Below are positions 9,294 to 17,283 of a stretch of 64,000 nt of DNA, in pieces; the stretch's first letter is position 1; the number at the start of each line of letters is the position of its first letter. The notes under the pieces were generated by a model, which was not told the origin of the DNA, did not search any database, and worked only from the letters and a program-made list of their open reading frames with translations. The position numbers and the translations under genes were made by a program. Source of the DNA: an uncultured Granulosicoccus sp. (GTDB taxonomy: Bacteria; Pseudomonadota; Gammaproteobacteria; Granulosicoccales; Granulosicoccaceae). Where the stretch lies: positions 1-64,000 of the forward strand of contig CANMQI010000028.1 of the NCBI GenBank assembly GCA_947499955.1, written 5' to 3'.

Positions 9294-10601
9294 ATGTTCT
9301 TCAACCACCCGAACGAACCCCCGGAACCGCGAGAACCGACTGCCGTCTATGCGCGTGTCGACCAGATCGAGGACGATGGGGACGAGGGCGGCACGGTGCT
9401 GCTCGACTGTATCGACAGATCATGGCTGGAGGAACATCGTGGAGCTCCACCGCTGGCCGACCCGGATGCCTATGAAGGTGACAGCCCGGATCACGCACTC
9501 TCCATCCTGGTGGTGGACGTTCTAGAGCTATGGACGGCAGGTATGCAGATGGCAGACGGCCAGTGGTACGAACTGGAACTTGGCAGTCCTGAGGAAGGCA
9601 TGCTGATAGTCGATCAGTACTCGGCACTGTTCTCGGATCCCAATCCGCGGGGTGTCATTCGCATTACCCCGGTCGATGATCACCTGAAAGCGGAGCTATC
9701 CTATCTTGCCGGGTGGGGCGGAGCACGGAGTTCCGCAGTAATGGACATTCAAAATGCGCTGAGTATTCATCAAGCGATCGATGCCGTTGCCATTTACGAT
9801 GTCGGGCAGGGAGCCGCGACGGCACTGCTGTCGAACGGTGTACCAGGCATTTATTTTGATTTCGGCGGCTCTGTCATTGGCAACTGGCGGAGTTTCCCAC
9901 AACACCTCTATCACTTCTGCTTCACCGCTAGGCCGCCGATTGTCCTGTCGCATTGGGACTGGGACCATTGGTCGTCGGCGATCAGGGACCGCGCTGCACT
10001 GGATGCAACATGGATTCTGCCTTTGCAAACCGCCAGCGGTGCGCTCGGCCCTGTTCATGCGCGGTTTCTGGCCATGCTCAATCAGCATGCCACTGTGCTC
10101 TGGTGGGATTCTGCGCTGCAGCAGGTGCCGGTGCCAGGCACCAGCGCTCGGGTGGTGCAGTCGATGGGCCCCGGGAAAAATAGGAACGAGTCCGGTCTTG
10201 CACTGGTTGTTGATCGAATACCGGCTGCACGCCGATCACGATCCGTCTTGCTGCCCGGAGATGCCTCGTTCAGGTATCTGGAGAATCGAGTTGGCACGCA
10301 GTTCGACCACGTGATGGTTCCACACCATGGCGGTAAAACGGATCTGATGTCGTTGCCAACGGCTCAAACGGTGACCAGAAGCCACGCCATATATTCCTAT
10401 GGCACGGGCAACACCTTCCTTCACCCAAACGCCAACACGATCAAACGCTACCGGCAGGGATGGAAGAGGAATACGCACACGGCGCTTCGTACTAGTAGCG
10501 GCTTCGGGCATGTCGGCATCAACCTCACCGGTATCAATCAATTGCCACCTCAGCCACCCTGCAATGGGCAGTGCCAGCTTTCGATCCAGCACTGGTTCTA
10601 A
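9294..10601 (+). CDS. Second MBL-fold protein with variant HxDxDH motif
   Basis: A 435-residue protein whose C-terminal half is an MBL fold: VAIYDVGQGAATALL, then LSHWDWDHW (His220, Asp222, Asp224, His225), LLPGDAS and VPHHGG. In the standard motif HxHxDH the second position is His; here it is Asp, so metal binding may differ from its neighbour. The first 170 residues are acidic and unrelated, with no recognised domain. ATG at 9294 is preferred because GAGAGG lies 9 bases before it; a GTG at 9288 is also possible. It is the third gene of the metallopeptidase/MBL unit and probably works with the other two. The 3' end runs directly into a tandem repeat and a recombinase tail. Confidence 0.75.
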   Translation: MFFNHPNEPPEPREPTAVYARVDQIEDDGDEGGTVLLDCIDRSWLEEHRGAPPLADPDAYEGDSPDHALSILVVDVLELWTAGMQMADGQWYELELGSPEEGMLIVDQYSALFSDPNPRGVIRITPVDDHLKAELSYLAGWGGARSSAVMDIQNALSIHQAIDAVAIYDVGQGAATALLSNGVPGIYFDFGGSVIGNWRSFPQHLYHFCFTARPPIVLSHWDWDHWSSAIRDRAALDATWILPLQTASGALGPVHARFLAMLNQHATVLWWDSALQQVPVPGTSARVVQSMGPGKNRNESGLALVVDRIPAARRSRSVLLPGDASFRYLENRVGTQFDHVMVPHHGGKTDLMSLPTAQTVTRSHAIYSYGTGNTFLHPNANTIKRYRQGWKRNTHTALRTSSGFGHVGINLTGINQLPPQPPCNGQCQLSIQHWF

Positions 10602-10604
10602 CCA

Positions 10605-10636
10605 GACAGAACGACAGAACGACAGAACGACAGAAC
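10605..10636 (+). repeat. Four perfect tandem copies of GACAGAAC
   Basis: The octamer GACAGAAC is repeated four times without interruption, just after the stop of the MBL gene and before the recombinase tail. It lies at the junction between two unrelated sequences, as expected for slippage or a recombination scar. Confidence 0.9.
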
Positions 10637-10816
10637 GGTAAACTACTGGGACGTCCGAAGGGATCACTGGGTCGATCCAAATTGGAAGGACGTGAGCAGG
10701 AGATACAGATGCTATTAGCCAAGGGAGTTTCGAAAGCTTCAATCGCTAAGATTAAAAACGTATCTAGAACCAATTTATTGCACTTCATCCGCACACGTCA
10801 ACTCGGGGAAGCGTGA
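10634..10816 (+). pseudogene. Serine recombinase (resolvase/invertase) C-terminal tail
   Basis: The translation contains KLLGRPKGSLGRSKLEG, then a helix-turn-helix with LLAKGVSKASIAKIKNVSRTNL. This is the DNA-binding end of resolvase/invertase-family serine recombinases. The catalytic N-terminal domain is absent, so the fragment cannot recombine DNA. It marks the right boundary of the metallopeptidase/MBL unit. Confidence 0.8.
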
Positions 10817-10906
10817 TGAAAAATCTCAGTGGCGTCACATCCACGATTTGTCGATATTTGCAGAGCTATTGGAAGGCATGCTGGAGCATGCATAGCGTAC
10901 AACGAC

Positions 10907-11683
10907 TCATGGTTTTCTTGCACACACGACGAAATGCGATACAGAGAAGAAGAAGCGACCTTCGTGAGCTAGTGTTTGCTGTTCCTCCCGCCATTCCCTG
11001 GCTTCGTCCTCAGAAACGTGTTCGTTTTCGACAGCATAACGTTCCATTAATCGAATCATCATAGACGCAAGTCCATCTGGCTTGAGATCGAAATCTATGG
11101 TTGTAACAGCGCGCACATCCTCCATCACGAATCCGACCTCTGAAAGAATTCCCGGCAAGATTGCAGGAACACATCTCTCGACCAGGTGATGATCCCACGC
11201 CTCCTGCATACGTCTCATTCGGTTGATATCATCACTGAACCACACGAGACTGTCGAAGTGAATGTCTCCGATTGCGAATCTGCCGCCACGCTTGAGCACA
11301 CGGAATACTTCGCTTGCCGCTCCAGGAATATCGTCAAGATATTCGAACACCTGCACTGATACGGCCTTACCAATGGAGCTACTATCAAGCGGTATGTTCA
11401 ATGCCGAACCGTCGTGAATTTCAATCCACTTTATGTCACGACAGCGGCCTATTGCAGACTCACGCATATCGCCACTTGGGTCGATACCAATCACTTTGCC
11501 ATTCGGGCCAACTGCACGCGCCAGTTCTCGTGTCAGCAACCCATTGCCGCATCCAAGATCAAGTATCGTGTCCCCCGGCTTTGGCTGTAAAACATCGAAA
11601 GATGCCTGACGTCTACGGGTTAAATCTGCACCCTGATAAGCTATCTCTAACAGGTGAGTTGTCTCTGCATCGAATTGCAACAT
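10907..11683 (-). CDS. Class I SAM-dependent methyltransferase
   Basis: A 258-residue enzyme with the Rossmann SAM-binding motif ILDLGCGNG near residue 41, an acidic IGID after the second strand, and VFRVLKRGGRFAIGD at the usual post-motif III position. The pattern is closest to UbiE/small-molecule methyltransferases, but the substrate cannot be deduced. No signal peptide; cytoplasmic. It stands alone, transcribed opposite to the MBL unit, with mobile-element remnants on both sides. Confidence 0.85.
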   Translation of the reverse strand: MLQFDAETTHLLEIAYQGADLTRRRQASFDVLQPKPGDTILDLGCGNGLLTRELARAVGPNGKVIGIDPSGDMRESAIGRCRDIKWIEIHDGSALNIPLDSSSIGKAVSVQVFEYLDDIPGAASEVFRVLKRGGRFAIGDIHFDSLVWFSDDINRMRRMQEAWDHHLVERCVPAILPGILSEVGFVMEDVRAVTTIDFDLKPDGLASMMIRLMERYAVENEHVSEDEAREWREEQQTLAHEGRFFFSVSHFVVCARKP

Positions 11684-11896
11684 ACCGTCTGCCTCATCCT
11701 CATCGGACCAAGCATCTCATTCTTGCAGTACCGGGATCAAGTTAACCAGTTGCCAATCAAGTCTTGCCTATGGCCTTATGTCGCCTGAAGCCCGATGAAT
11801 TCAGGGGCGAATTCAATCTGTAAATGCAACTCAACCCGTCGGGCATGAGGTGGCAAGCCGCGATAGCATGGTTACCAATCGTTCCGGCAAGAATGA

Positions 11897-12217
11897 GTGG
11901 CATCAATGCAACACTATTCGCAGCTCGCCAGTGAGCAACGATATCAGATTTACGCCCTGAGGAAGAAGGGGTGCACGATGACAGAGACTGCCCAGGTGAT
12001 AGGGGTGCACAAGTCGACGGTCAGTCGTGAGCTTAAACGCAATACAGGCACTCGTGGGTATCGACCCAAGCAAGCTCACGTGCTTGCCCAGCAGCGTCAG
12101 GATGAGAAGGTGCGCTTAGTGATCGAGGAAAGTACATAGAGGCGTGTAGAGCAGCTCCTGCGAGAGGACTGGAATCCTGAGCAGGTTTGCTTGTGGCTAC
12201 ATGATCCGGGATTCAAC
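11897..12217 (+). pseudogene. IS30-family transposase, N-terminal fragment with stop
   Basis: Residues 5-70 contain the IS30 N-terminal helix-turn-helix: YSQLASEQRYQIYALRKKG and IGVHKSTVSRELKRN. The frame is interrupted by TAG at 12137-12139, after which the same frame still encodes family sequence (LLREDWNPEQVCLWL). It then breaks off near 12217, so the catalytic domain is missing. It is complementary in content to the C-terminal IS30 fragment at 4733-4927 and lies on the same strand. Confidence 0.85.
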
Positions 12218-12360
12218 ATAAAGAGAGCAGATTGTACGTCAAGCCACTGAACCTTTCGACCTACACAAGCTGAGCTACCGCACTTGCTAGCGGGCTGGCA
12301 GTTGTGGACCCCTGTGGTGTCAGCTATTGCTTCTGTAAATCCTATTGAAGCGAGTGGAAT

Positions 12361-13254
12361 TCACATTTGCGGATCGCTCTGAGACAGGAGCCATTGCCGA
12401 ACGATGTCAACCGCTGGCTGTCGCTCACCTGAAGGTCGTGCGAGCAGGTAGAAGTCGTCAACACCCTTTAAACTACCGTCAACAACCTGAACCAGACGGC
12501 CCATTTCAAGATCGCGAGCCACCAGAAATCGACTGGCCAGCGCGACACCCTGACCGGCCAGCGCCGCCTCTATGCTCAAGCTGGTCTGGCTGAAGTGAAG
12601 ATTTCGCTGTCTTCGTGCGTCGCTGCCGGCACACCTCAGTCTCAGAAACTCCGGCCAGAGGTTGTGTGTGTCGTGGAGCAACGGAAGCTGAGTGAGATTG
12701 CGATTCCCAAGCGGGAGCGTCTTTCGCCCTACCAGTTCATGTGCAGCAACTGCGACGATCGATTGCTTGAGTAATAGATCGACATCGAACTGCGCACCGA
12801 ACGGTGGTTTGCCTTGCCGTACGGCGAGATCGATGCCGTCACTGCGGAAGCTGAGCACGCGTTCGGTGGAGAGTATCCTGAAGTCGATGTCCGGATGTGA
12901 GCTCGTGAATGCAGGAAGGTTCGGAATCAACCAGCGCGAGGCAAACGTCGGCGTAACGCTGACAGTCACCTTGGAGCTTTCCGGTCTCAACGATCCGGTG
13001 GCTTCTCGCAGTCGATTGAACGCATCGCTGACTGCCTGATGATAGCCGCGTCCGGCAGACGTGAACGACACACCTCTGGCACCGCGTTCGAACAGCCGTA
13101 CTCCCAGCGCCGACTCGAGTCCTCGCACCTGCTGTGCAATCGCAGCCTGCGTGACGCCTAGCTCGTCCGCCGCCACCCGGAAGTTCAAGTGTCGCCCGGC
13201 AACCTCGAAGGCGCGCAAACCGTTCATGGGTGGGAGTTCGAGTCGATTAGCCAA
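12361..13254 (-). CDS. LysR-family transcriptional regulator (GcvA-like)
   Basis: A 297-residue regulator with an N-terminal winged helix-turn-helix (residues about 8-67, LRAFEVAGRHLNF and TQAAIAQQVRGLE) and a C-terminal periplasmic-binding-like effector domain. The opening PPMNGLRAFEVAGRHLNF is typical of the GcvA/AmpR subgroup. It is divergently transcribed from the SDR gene with about 100 bp between starts, the usual arrangement for a LysR protein controlling its neighbour. The effector ligand is unknown. Confidence 0.9.
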   Translation of the reverse strand: MANRLELPPMNGLRAFEVAGRHLNFRVAADELGVTQAAIAQQVRGLESALGVRLFERGARGVSFTSAGRGYHQAVSDAFNRLREATGSLRPESSKVTVSVTPTFASRWLIPNLPAFTSSHPDIDFRILSTERVLSFRSDGIDLAVRQGKPPFGAQFDVDLLLKQSIVAVAAHELVGRKTLPLGNRNLTQLPLLHDTHNLWPEFLRLRCAGSDARRQRNLHFSQTSLSIEAALAGQGVALASRFLVARDLEMGRLVQVVDGSLKGVDDFYLLARPSGERQPAVDIVRQWLLSQSDPQM

Positions 13255-13358
13255 TAGAAAATCTTTATCCAGGTAGTAGAGAATCAGCGTTGTTGGGGGT
13301 ACTCAATCGCTCTATATTGTCGCGACTTTACAGTGTTCATATTCCGATAGAGTACAAC

Positions 13359-14063
13359 ATGACTATAGAAAAAGTAGCGCTCGTCACCGCCGGTGGATCG
13401 GGAATGGGTGCAGATGCCGCACGACGCCTGAGCGCTGATGGATTCCACGTTGGCATACTCTCCTCGTCTGGCAAGGGCGAGTCCCTCGGCGAATCGCTGG
13501 GCGGTTTCGGCATTACCGGTTCGAACCGCTCTGTCGATGCCATCCAGCAGCTGATCGATGGCGCTATCGAGCGTTGGGGACGGATCGACGTCCTGGTCAA
13601 TTCGGCAGGTCACGGCCCGAAGGGACCCGTACTCGAGATTTCAGACGATGACTGGCACGAAGGGCTCGAGATCTATCTGCTGAACGTGATTCGAGCTACC
13701 AGACTGGTCACGCCGTACATGCAAAACCAGGGCGGTGGCTCCATTATCAACATCTCGACGTTCGCTGCGTTCGAACCGGATCCGCTGTTTCCAACGTCGG
13801 GTGTTTTTCGAGCCGGTCTTGCAAGCTTCACCAAGCTCTACGCCGATCAACATGCCCCCGCCGGCATCCGGATGAACAACGTGCTGCCGGGTTTCATCGA
13901 TAGCTTGCCCGCGACTGATGATCGACGCGAGCGTATCCCGATCAAACGCTATGGACGTGCCGAAGAGGTCTCATCGTTGATCGCCTGGCTCGCCTCTGAA
14001 GACGGCGGCTATATGACAGGACAAAACCTGCGTATTGATGGAGGGCTGACTCGTGCTGTCTGA
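13359..14063 (+). CDS. SDR-family oxidoreductase with atypical active site
   Basis: A 234-residue short-chain dehydrogenase/reductase: cofactor motif TAGGSGMG (residues 9-16), VNSAGHGP in place of NNAG, and NNVLPGFID. The catalytic Ser is present (NISTF), but the usual YxxxK is replaced by SGVFR, so Tyr and Lys are both missing. I recall a subfamily with this PTSGVFRAGLASF signature, so the change is probably ancestral and not damage. ATG at 13359 is chosen; the frame is open to 13290 but gives no homologous sequence. The likely regulator is the divergent LysR protein, and the small membrane protein overlaps its 3' end. Substrate unknown. Confidence 0.85.
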   Translation: MTIEKVALVTAGGSGMGADAARRLSADGFHVGILSSSGKGESLGESLGGFGITGSNRSVDAIQQLIDGAIERWGRIDVLVNSAGHGPKGPVLEISDDDWHEGLEIYLLNVIRATRLVTPYMQNQGGGSIINISTFAAFEPDPLFPTSGVFRAGLASFTKLYADQHAPAGIRMNNVLPGFIDSLPATDDRRERIPIKRYGRAEEVSSLIAWLASEDGGYMTGQNLRIDGGLTRAV

Positions 14064-14304
14064 CGTTGCCATACCCACTGTTCGATCTGAGCGAATGGCG
14101 TTTATCATCAAGTGGGTTGCGTCGGTGATGCAGATCCTTGGGTATACGGCGACTGGTTTCGACTGGACACCCTGGAATGCGTATCTTTTTCTGGGAGGTG
14201 TCGCAGGGTGGCTAGTTGTCGGAGTGCTCCGGAGTGATCGGGCTCTTATGTTGATCCATGCAGTGGCATTGGTGGCGATGTTCGTGGGGTTGTCGAGTCG
14301 ATGA
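14053..14304 (+). CDS. Small integral membrane protein (possibly DUF6552)
   Basis: An 83-residue hydrophobic protein with two or three membrane segments (about 18-36, 43-61 and 66-81; FIIKWVASVMQILGY, WNAYLFLGGVAGWLVVGV, ALMLIHAVALVAMFVGL). It starts with GTG overlapping the SDR stop by 11 bases, or with ATG at 14095. The arrangement suggests co-expression with the SDR. The sequence resembles small proteins I remember as DUF6552, but this is not checked. Function unknown. Confidence 0.6.
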   Translation: MLSDVAIPTVRSERMAFIIKWVASVMQILGYTATGFDWTPWNAYLFLGGVAGWLVVGVLRSDRALMLIHAVALVAMFVGLSSR

Positions 14305-14420
14305 TTTGTTCGGGCAAGCAGCAAGTGCGGATGATGCACTGATGGTCGGTTACATACGTCAGAACGCCAGCCTAATGTCGTGAACGGTTACCCTGCAATG
14401 GACCCCTATTGGCATGTTCT

Positions 14421-15182
14421 TTACCCACTGCAATCGCACGTAACCGCTTCGCCGCGACGGTAACAACGCAACCGGTCCCTGGCATCATGGTCACAAGTCC
14501 GGTTGTCACTCGGAGCAAAACTCTCGACATCGGCTTCACGAACTCGACTCACCGTGTTTTCAGAGACGTTGCGGAATTCTCCCGTGGCGGGGTCCGTGAT
14601 CGAGGTAGTGAGGCTTTCCAGCGTGTACACCTGGTGCTTGTCTTTGGCGTAATCCTCGCTGAGGGCCTGAAAGCTTTGCTGATCCGCCCCGTCCACAACG
14701 GCGTCGGCGGCGTAGGTACACTGCGCATCCATCGCCCAGCGCTCGAACACTACGTCGAAGGAAGCAGGGTCACAGGCCTGGATCGCTCGGTTCAGAAAAT
14801 ACACATCATTGTTATCCCGCGTCCAATAGCCACTGATTGCCTCGAAGGTAGCCGCATCTCTGTCCGGCAACACGGCACCGTTGTAGAACACGTGCTCGCT
14901 GTCGACGGCGTACCAGTCATTGAGCAGGGTGAAGGTCGAGGGGTTCGCTTCCGGGATGACCGACTGATAGTAGTAGACCGCGTGTTTGTCCCTGGCATAG
15001 CGGTGTGGTCGGAGCACAGTAAAGGTGTCGGCATCCGCCCTGGGTAAGGGGCGTTCAACGCGGCGGCTGCCATCCCAGATCGCATGAATCACCTTCTGGC
15101 GCTTCACCTCGTAGCCGACATGGCCACAATTAGTGAGGAGCAAGCCCATGAGCAGGGCCAGTGTCAGCTGTTGTGCTTTCAT
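14421..15182 (-). CDS. DKNYY-type repeat lipoprotein
   Basis: A lipoprotein of about 253 residues. It has a signal peptide with lipobox LLLTNC, then repeated modules of the form YARDKHAVYYYQSVIP.AN..TF, YAVDSEHVFYNGAVLP.RD..TF and YWTRDNNDVYFLNRAI, matching the DKNYY family of surface or periplasmic proteins. ATG at 15182 puts the lipobox at the right distance; the upstream ATG at 15209 adds nine hydrophilic residues and is less likely. The C-terminus is cysteine-rich (CDHDARDRLRC, CDCSG). The role of the family is unknown. Confidence 0.75.
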   Translation of the reverse strand: MKAQQLTLALLMGLLLTNCGHVGYEVKRQKVIHAIWDGSRRVERPLPRADADTFTVLRPHRYARDKHAVYYYQSVIPEANPSTFTLLNDWYAVDSEHVFYNGAVLPDRDAATFEAISGYWTRDNNDVYFLNRAIQACDPASFDVVFERWAMDAQCTYAADAVVDGADQQSFQALSEDYAKDKHQVYTLESLTTSITDPATGEFRNVSENTVSRVREADVESFAPSDNRTCDHDARDRLRCYRRGEAVTCDCSG

Positions 15183-15271
15183 ACGTCGCTGTGCATGGAA
15201 CGAGTGCAAGCAACCACCCCTCCTGCCATGGACCCCATTGAGGATGACGTTTGAAAAGATTGACGGCTCTT

Positions 15272-15472
15272 CTAGCTGGCGTGATCCGGCTCTGAGGCTT
15301 GAGTGTGCTTCGAGCGGTGAACCTTCACATACAGTTCAGAGCGATACACAGGCACGTCTCCCGGAGCACTGAACCCCAGCTTCACGGTGTTGCCCTCAAC
15401 TCCGAGTACGGTGATTTCCACGTCGTCACCGATCATGACGGATTCATCCTTGTTTCTGGCCAGTACCAACAT
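15272..15472 (-). CDS. csrA: CsrA-family RNA-binding regulator, paralogue
   Basis: A 66-residue protein with the CsrA core: MLVLARNKDESVMIGDDVEITVLG then VPVYRSELYVKVH, where the Arg corresponds to Arg44 that contacts GGA-containing RNA loops. It would bind mRNA leaders as a dimer and control translation or stability. Compared with housekeeping CsrA, the RRxGE after the first strand is RNKDE and the C-terminal tail is longer, so this is probably a diverged accessory copy. The ATG at 15472 aligns with the family start; the ATG at 15490 would add six residues. Its position among hypothetical genes and KfrA suggests mobile-element carriage. Confidence 0.88.
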   Translation of the reverse strand: MLVLARNKDESVMIGDDVEITVLGVEGNTVKLGFSAPGDVPVYRSELYVKVHRSKHTQASEPDHAS

Positions 15473-15564
15473 TGCATCGATTCCTTTCACGTTGTTCGCC
15501 AGTTATAAACCAGGTGAACCCTCTGGTGGCAGATCAGCGGCTGAAACCTCCAACACCATCACGA

Positions 15565-15855
15565 TTACCAGCGTTTGGGTCGCTTGGCGTTTCTGCGTCT
15601 CGGCTGTGGCTCAACCATCCCTTCAGGACGGACCACGTCACCTCCATACGGGTAACCGGTACTGGCATGTGAGCGCAACGGGTTGGCACCGGGATCGACC
15701 ACCTGGGCGACCAGAGATAAACGAACCCTGCGGCCGTTGATTACACGTTCCCCCAGCGCATGTCGGGTTTCGGTCTGCCCGGATTTGATACCTGCAAACA
15801 AAGCGGGTATTCGAGCGCCGGCTGATTCGAGCCATTTCCACTGCAGGGGAGTCAT
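15565..15855 (-). CDS. Hypothetical protein, basic C-terminus
   Basis: A 96-residue unknown with a Trp/Leu-rich start (MTPLQWKWLESAG), a polar middle and a strongly basic end (EPQPRRRNAKRPKRW). Same strand as the following small gene and KfrA-like gene. No family recognised. The frame on the opposite strand is less protein-like, so this strand is preferred, but it may still be a chance frame. Confidence 0.4.
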   Translation of the reverse strand: MTPLQWKWLESAGARIPALFAGIKSGQTETRHALGERVINGRRVRLSLVAQVVDPGANPLRSHASTGYPYGGDVVRPEGMVEPQPRRRNAKRPKRW

Positions 15856-15906
15856 GATTGTCGCGTCTCGCCACGTGATCCACCGCCTGTCAGCGGATAT
15901 TGAGAA

Positions 15907-16119
15907 TCAGTCACGGCTCACATCTACCGGGTCGACAAACGTCCAATCCGAAGGGCTGCCGGGTATCCGGCAATAGCCAAAGGCACTGATGATTTCATCG
16001 TACACCTTTTCATGTCGGTCCCAGCGCCGTATCAGGTCGAACCATTCCTGTCGTCTGGATTCCGGGATCAGATACCAGCTGATGTTCTTGGCTTCGGCCA
16101 GAAAAAATCGATCGTTCAT
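15907..16119 (-). CDS. Hypothetical small protein
   Basis: A 70-residue unknown rich in aromatic and charged residues (NISWYLIPESRRQEWFDLIRRW), with normal amino-acid composition for a real soluble protein. ATG at 16119 is preferred over 16140 because the family-like body begins there. It lies between the previous hypothetical and the KfrA-like gene on the same strand. Function unknown. Confidence 0.45.
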   Translation of the reverse strand: MNDRFFLAEAKNISWYLIPESRRQEWFDLIRRWDRHEKVYDEIISAFGYCRIPGSPSDWTFVDPVDVSRD

Positions 16120-16292
16120 CGGGCCAGTGTAGTGCAGCACGTGCGGGGCGTAATCAGTAACCCGGCTTTCAAACAGCGTGAAAAGCCGACTCTGTGACGT
16201 GATTTGATGCCACGGCCTGTTACCCCTTCCCGATCAGGATCACGGCAGTGTCCGGTGACTATTGACTGCCGCTCCTTCTGGAAGAGTCCGGA

Positions 16293-16970
16293 TCAGGCGT
16301 CTGCAGGCGGTTCACCGACACGTCCGATCAGTGCCTCGATGATTCGCTGGGCGTCGGCCAGACGAGTTTCAAGGGAGACGCGTTGAGCGTCAATCTCGGC
16401 AGCGCTGGCCCGAGTCTGTTGCTCAGCTTCCTGCGCCTCGTTGCGCTGAGCTTCCAGAGCTGTTCGGGTGCGTTCCGCGCGAGCCTGTTCCTCACTGAGC
16501 ATTGATTGCAGGGAGCGAATCGTCTCCTTTGCATCGGCAATCTGATCCTCACGAGCGTGGTACTCCAGCCGCATGTTCCGCAGTTCCTGTTCGGCCTTGT
16601 CCCGGGCCTGACTCATCGTCCGGTTCGTGGCCTCGAACTCCCTCCGAATCGCCTCTACCTGAGCATCGGCCGCTGCTGCCGCTTCTTCCCCCAGCTTTTC
16701 CATGACCCCGGCCAGCACCGGCAACACCGTCGCCTCCAGGGATCCTGTCACTGGCGTACGAGTCGCCAGCAGTTGCTCACCCCGGATCTCCTGCCGCAAC
16801 CGGGCAATCGTGGTGTTGCTACCACGCCCCAGGTGCTCACGCAGCTGCAGGAGCGAGGGATCCGGGATGCCACGCTGCGCCAGCGCCTCGAACGCCTCGG
16901 CGACGTCCTGACGAACCAGCCCTGGACGGCCCGGAGAGCGTTTGCTGGCGGTGGGGTGGTCGGTGCTCAT
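16293..16970 (-). CDS. KfrA-like DNA-binding coiled-coil protein
   Basis: A 225-residue protein with an N-terminal KfrA-type DNA-binding domain (residues about 12-65; GRPGLVRQDVAEAFEALAQRG, LREHLGRGSNTTIARL) followed by a long Gln/Glu/Ala-rich coiled coil (about 85-215). KfrA proteins from broad-host-range plasmids bind their own promoter and form nucleoid-like filaments that help stable inheritance. The gene is divergent from a DUF1016 nuclease, and TACGTAA repeats lie just upstream. An analogous pairing occurs again at 41.9-43.9 kb. The domain is clear; the role in this element is inferred. Confidence 0.82.
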   Translation of the reverse strand: MSTDHPTASKRSPGRPGLVRQDVAEAFEALAQRGIPDPSLLQLREHLGRGSNTTIARLRQEIRGEQLLATRTPVTGSLEATVLPVLAGVMEKLGEEAAAAADAQVEAIRREFEATNRTMSQARDKAEQELRNMRLEYHAREDQIADAKETIRSLQSMLSEEQARAERTRTALEAQRNEAQEAEQQTRASAAEIDAQRVSLETRLADAQRIIEALIGRVGEPPADA

Positions 16971-17041
16971 GGAATTAGGATGTCTGAAGGTGAAGGGCGC
17001 AGATCAACGATAAAGACGTTGCAATGTAATGTCAATTATTA

Positions 17042-17061
17042 TTACGTAATTGAATACGTAA
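17042..17061. promoter_or_regulatory. Repeated TACGTAA sites upstream of kfrA-like gene
   Basis: TTACGTAA at 17042-17049 is an 8-bp palindrome and TACGTAA recurs at 17055-17061, spaced 12 bp apart, about one helical turn. They lie about 70 bp upstream of the KfrA-like start in the divergent intergenic region, a plausible autoregulatory operator. Confidence 0.45.
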
Positions 17062-17190
17062 CATAATAGATCGAATCTATACGACGTCTGGTGGATTTCG
17101 GTTCCTGACAAGTACGGTCTCCAGCGCAACACGCGCAAGGAAGAGGTGTTTGCCATCAGGGCTCATGAGCCTGCAATAGGTCGCTGTGCA

Positions 17191-17202
17191 GGGGGGGGGG
17201 GG
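17191..17202 (+). repeat. Homopolymer of 12 G
   Basis: Twelve consecutive G residues lie 82 bp upstream of the DUF1016 start. Such tracts change length readily by slippage. This one is in the presumed leader or promoter of the nuclease gene. Confidence 0.9.
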
Positions 17203-17283
17203 CGTGCTGCGAATGGGCATTGCAGGTGTTGGGAGCCGAAAGCAGCGCCGCACGCATCAGCGACAGGGCGGTACCATTGCCTC

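Noticed and set aside
14409-15047. Plus-strand frame opposite the DKNYY lipoprotein
   Set aside because: The minus strand has a signal peptide, lipobox and repeats; the plus frame has no recognisable features.
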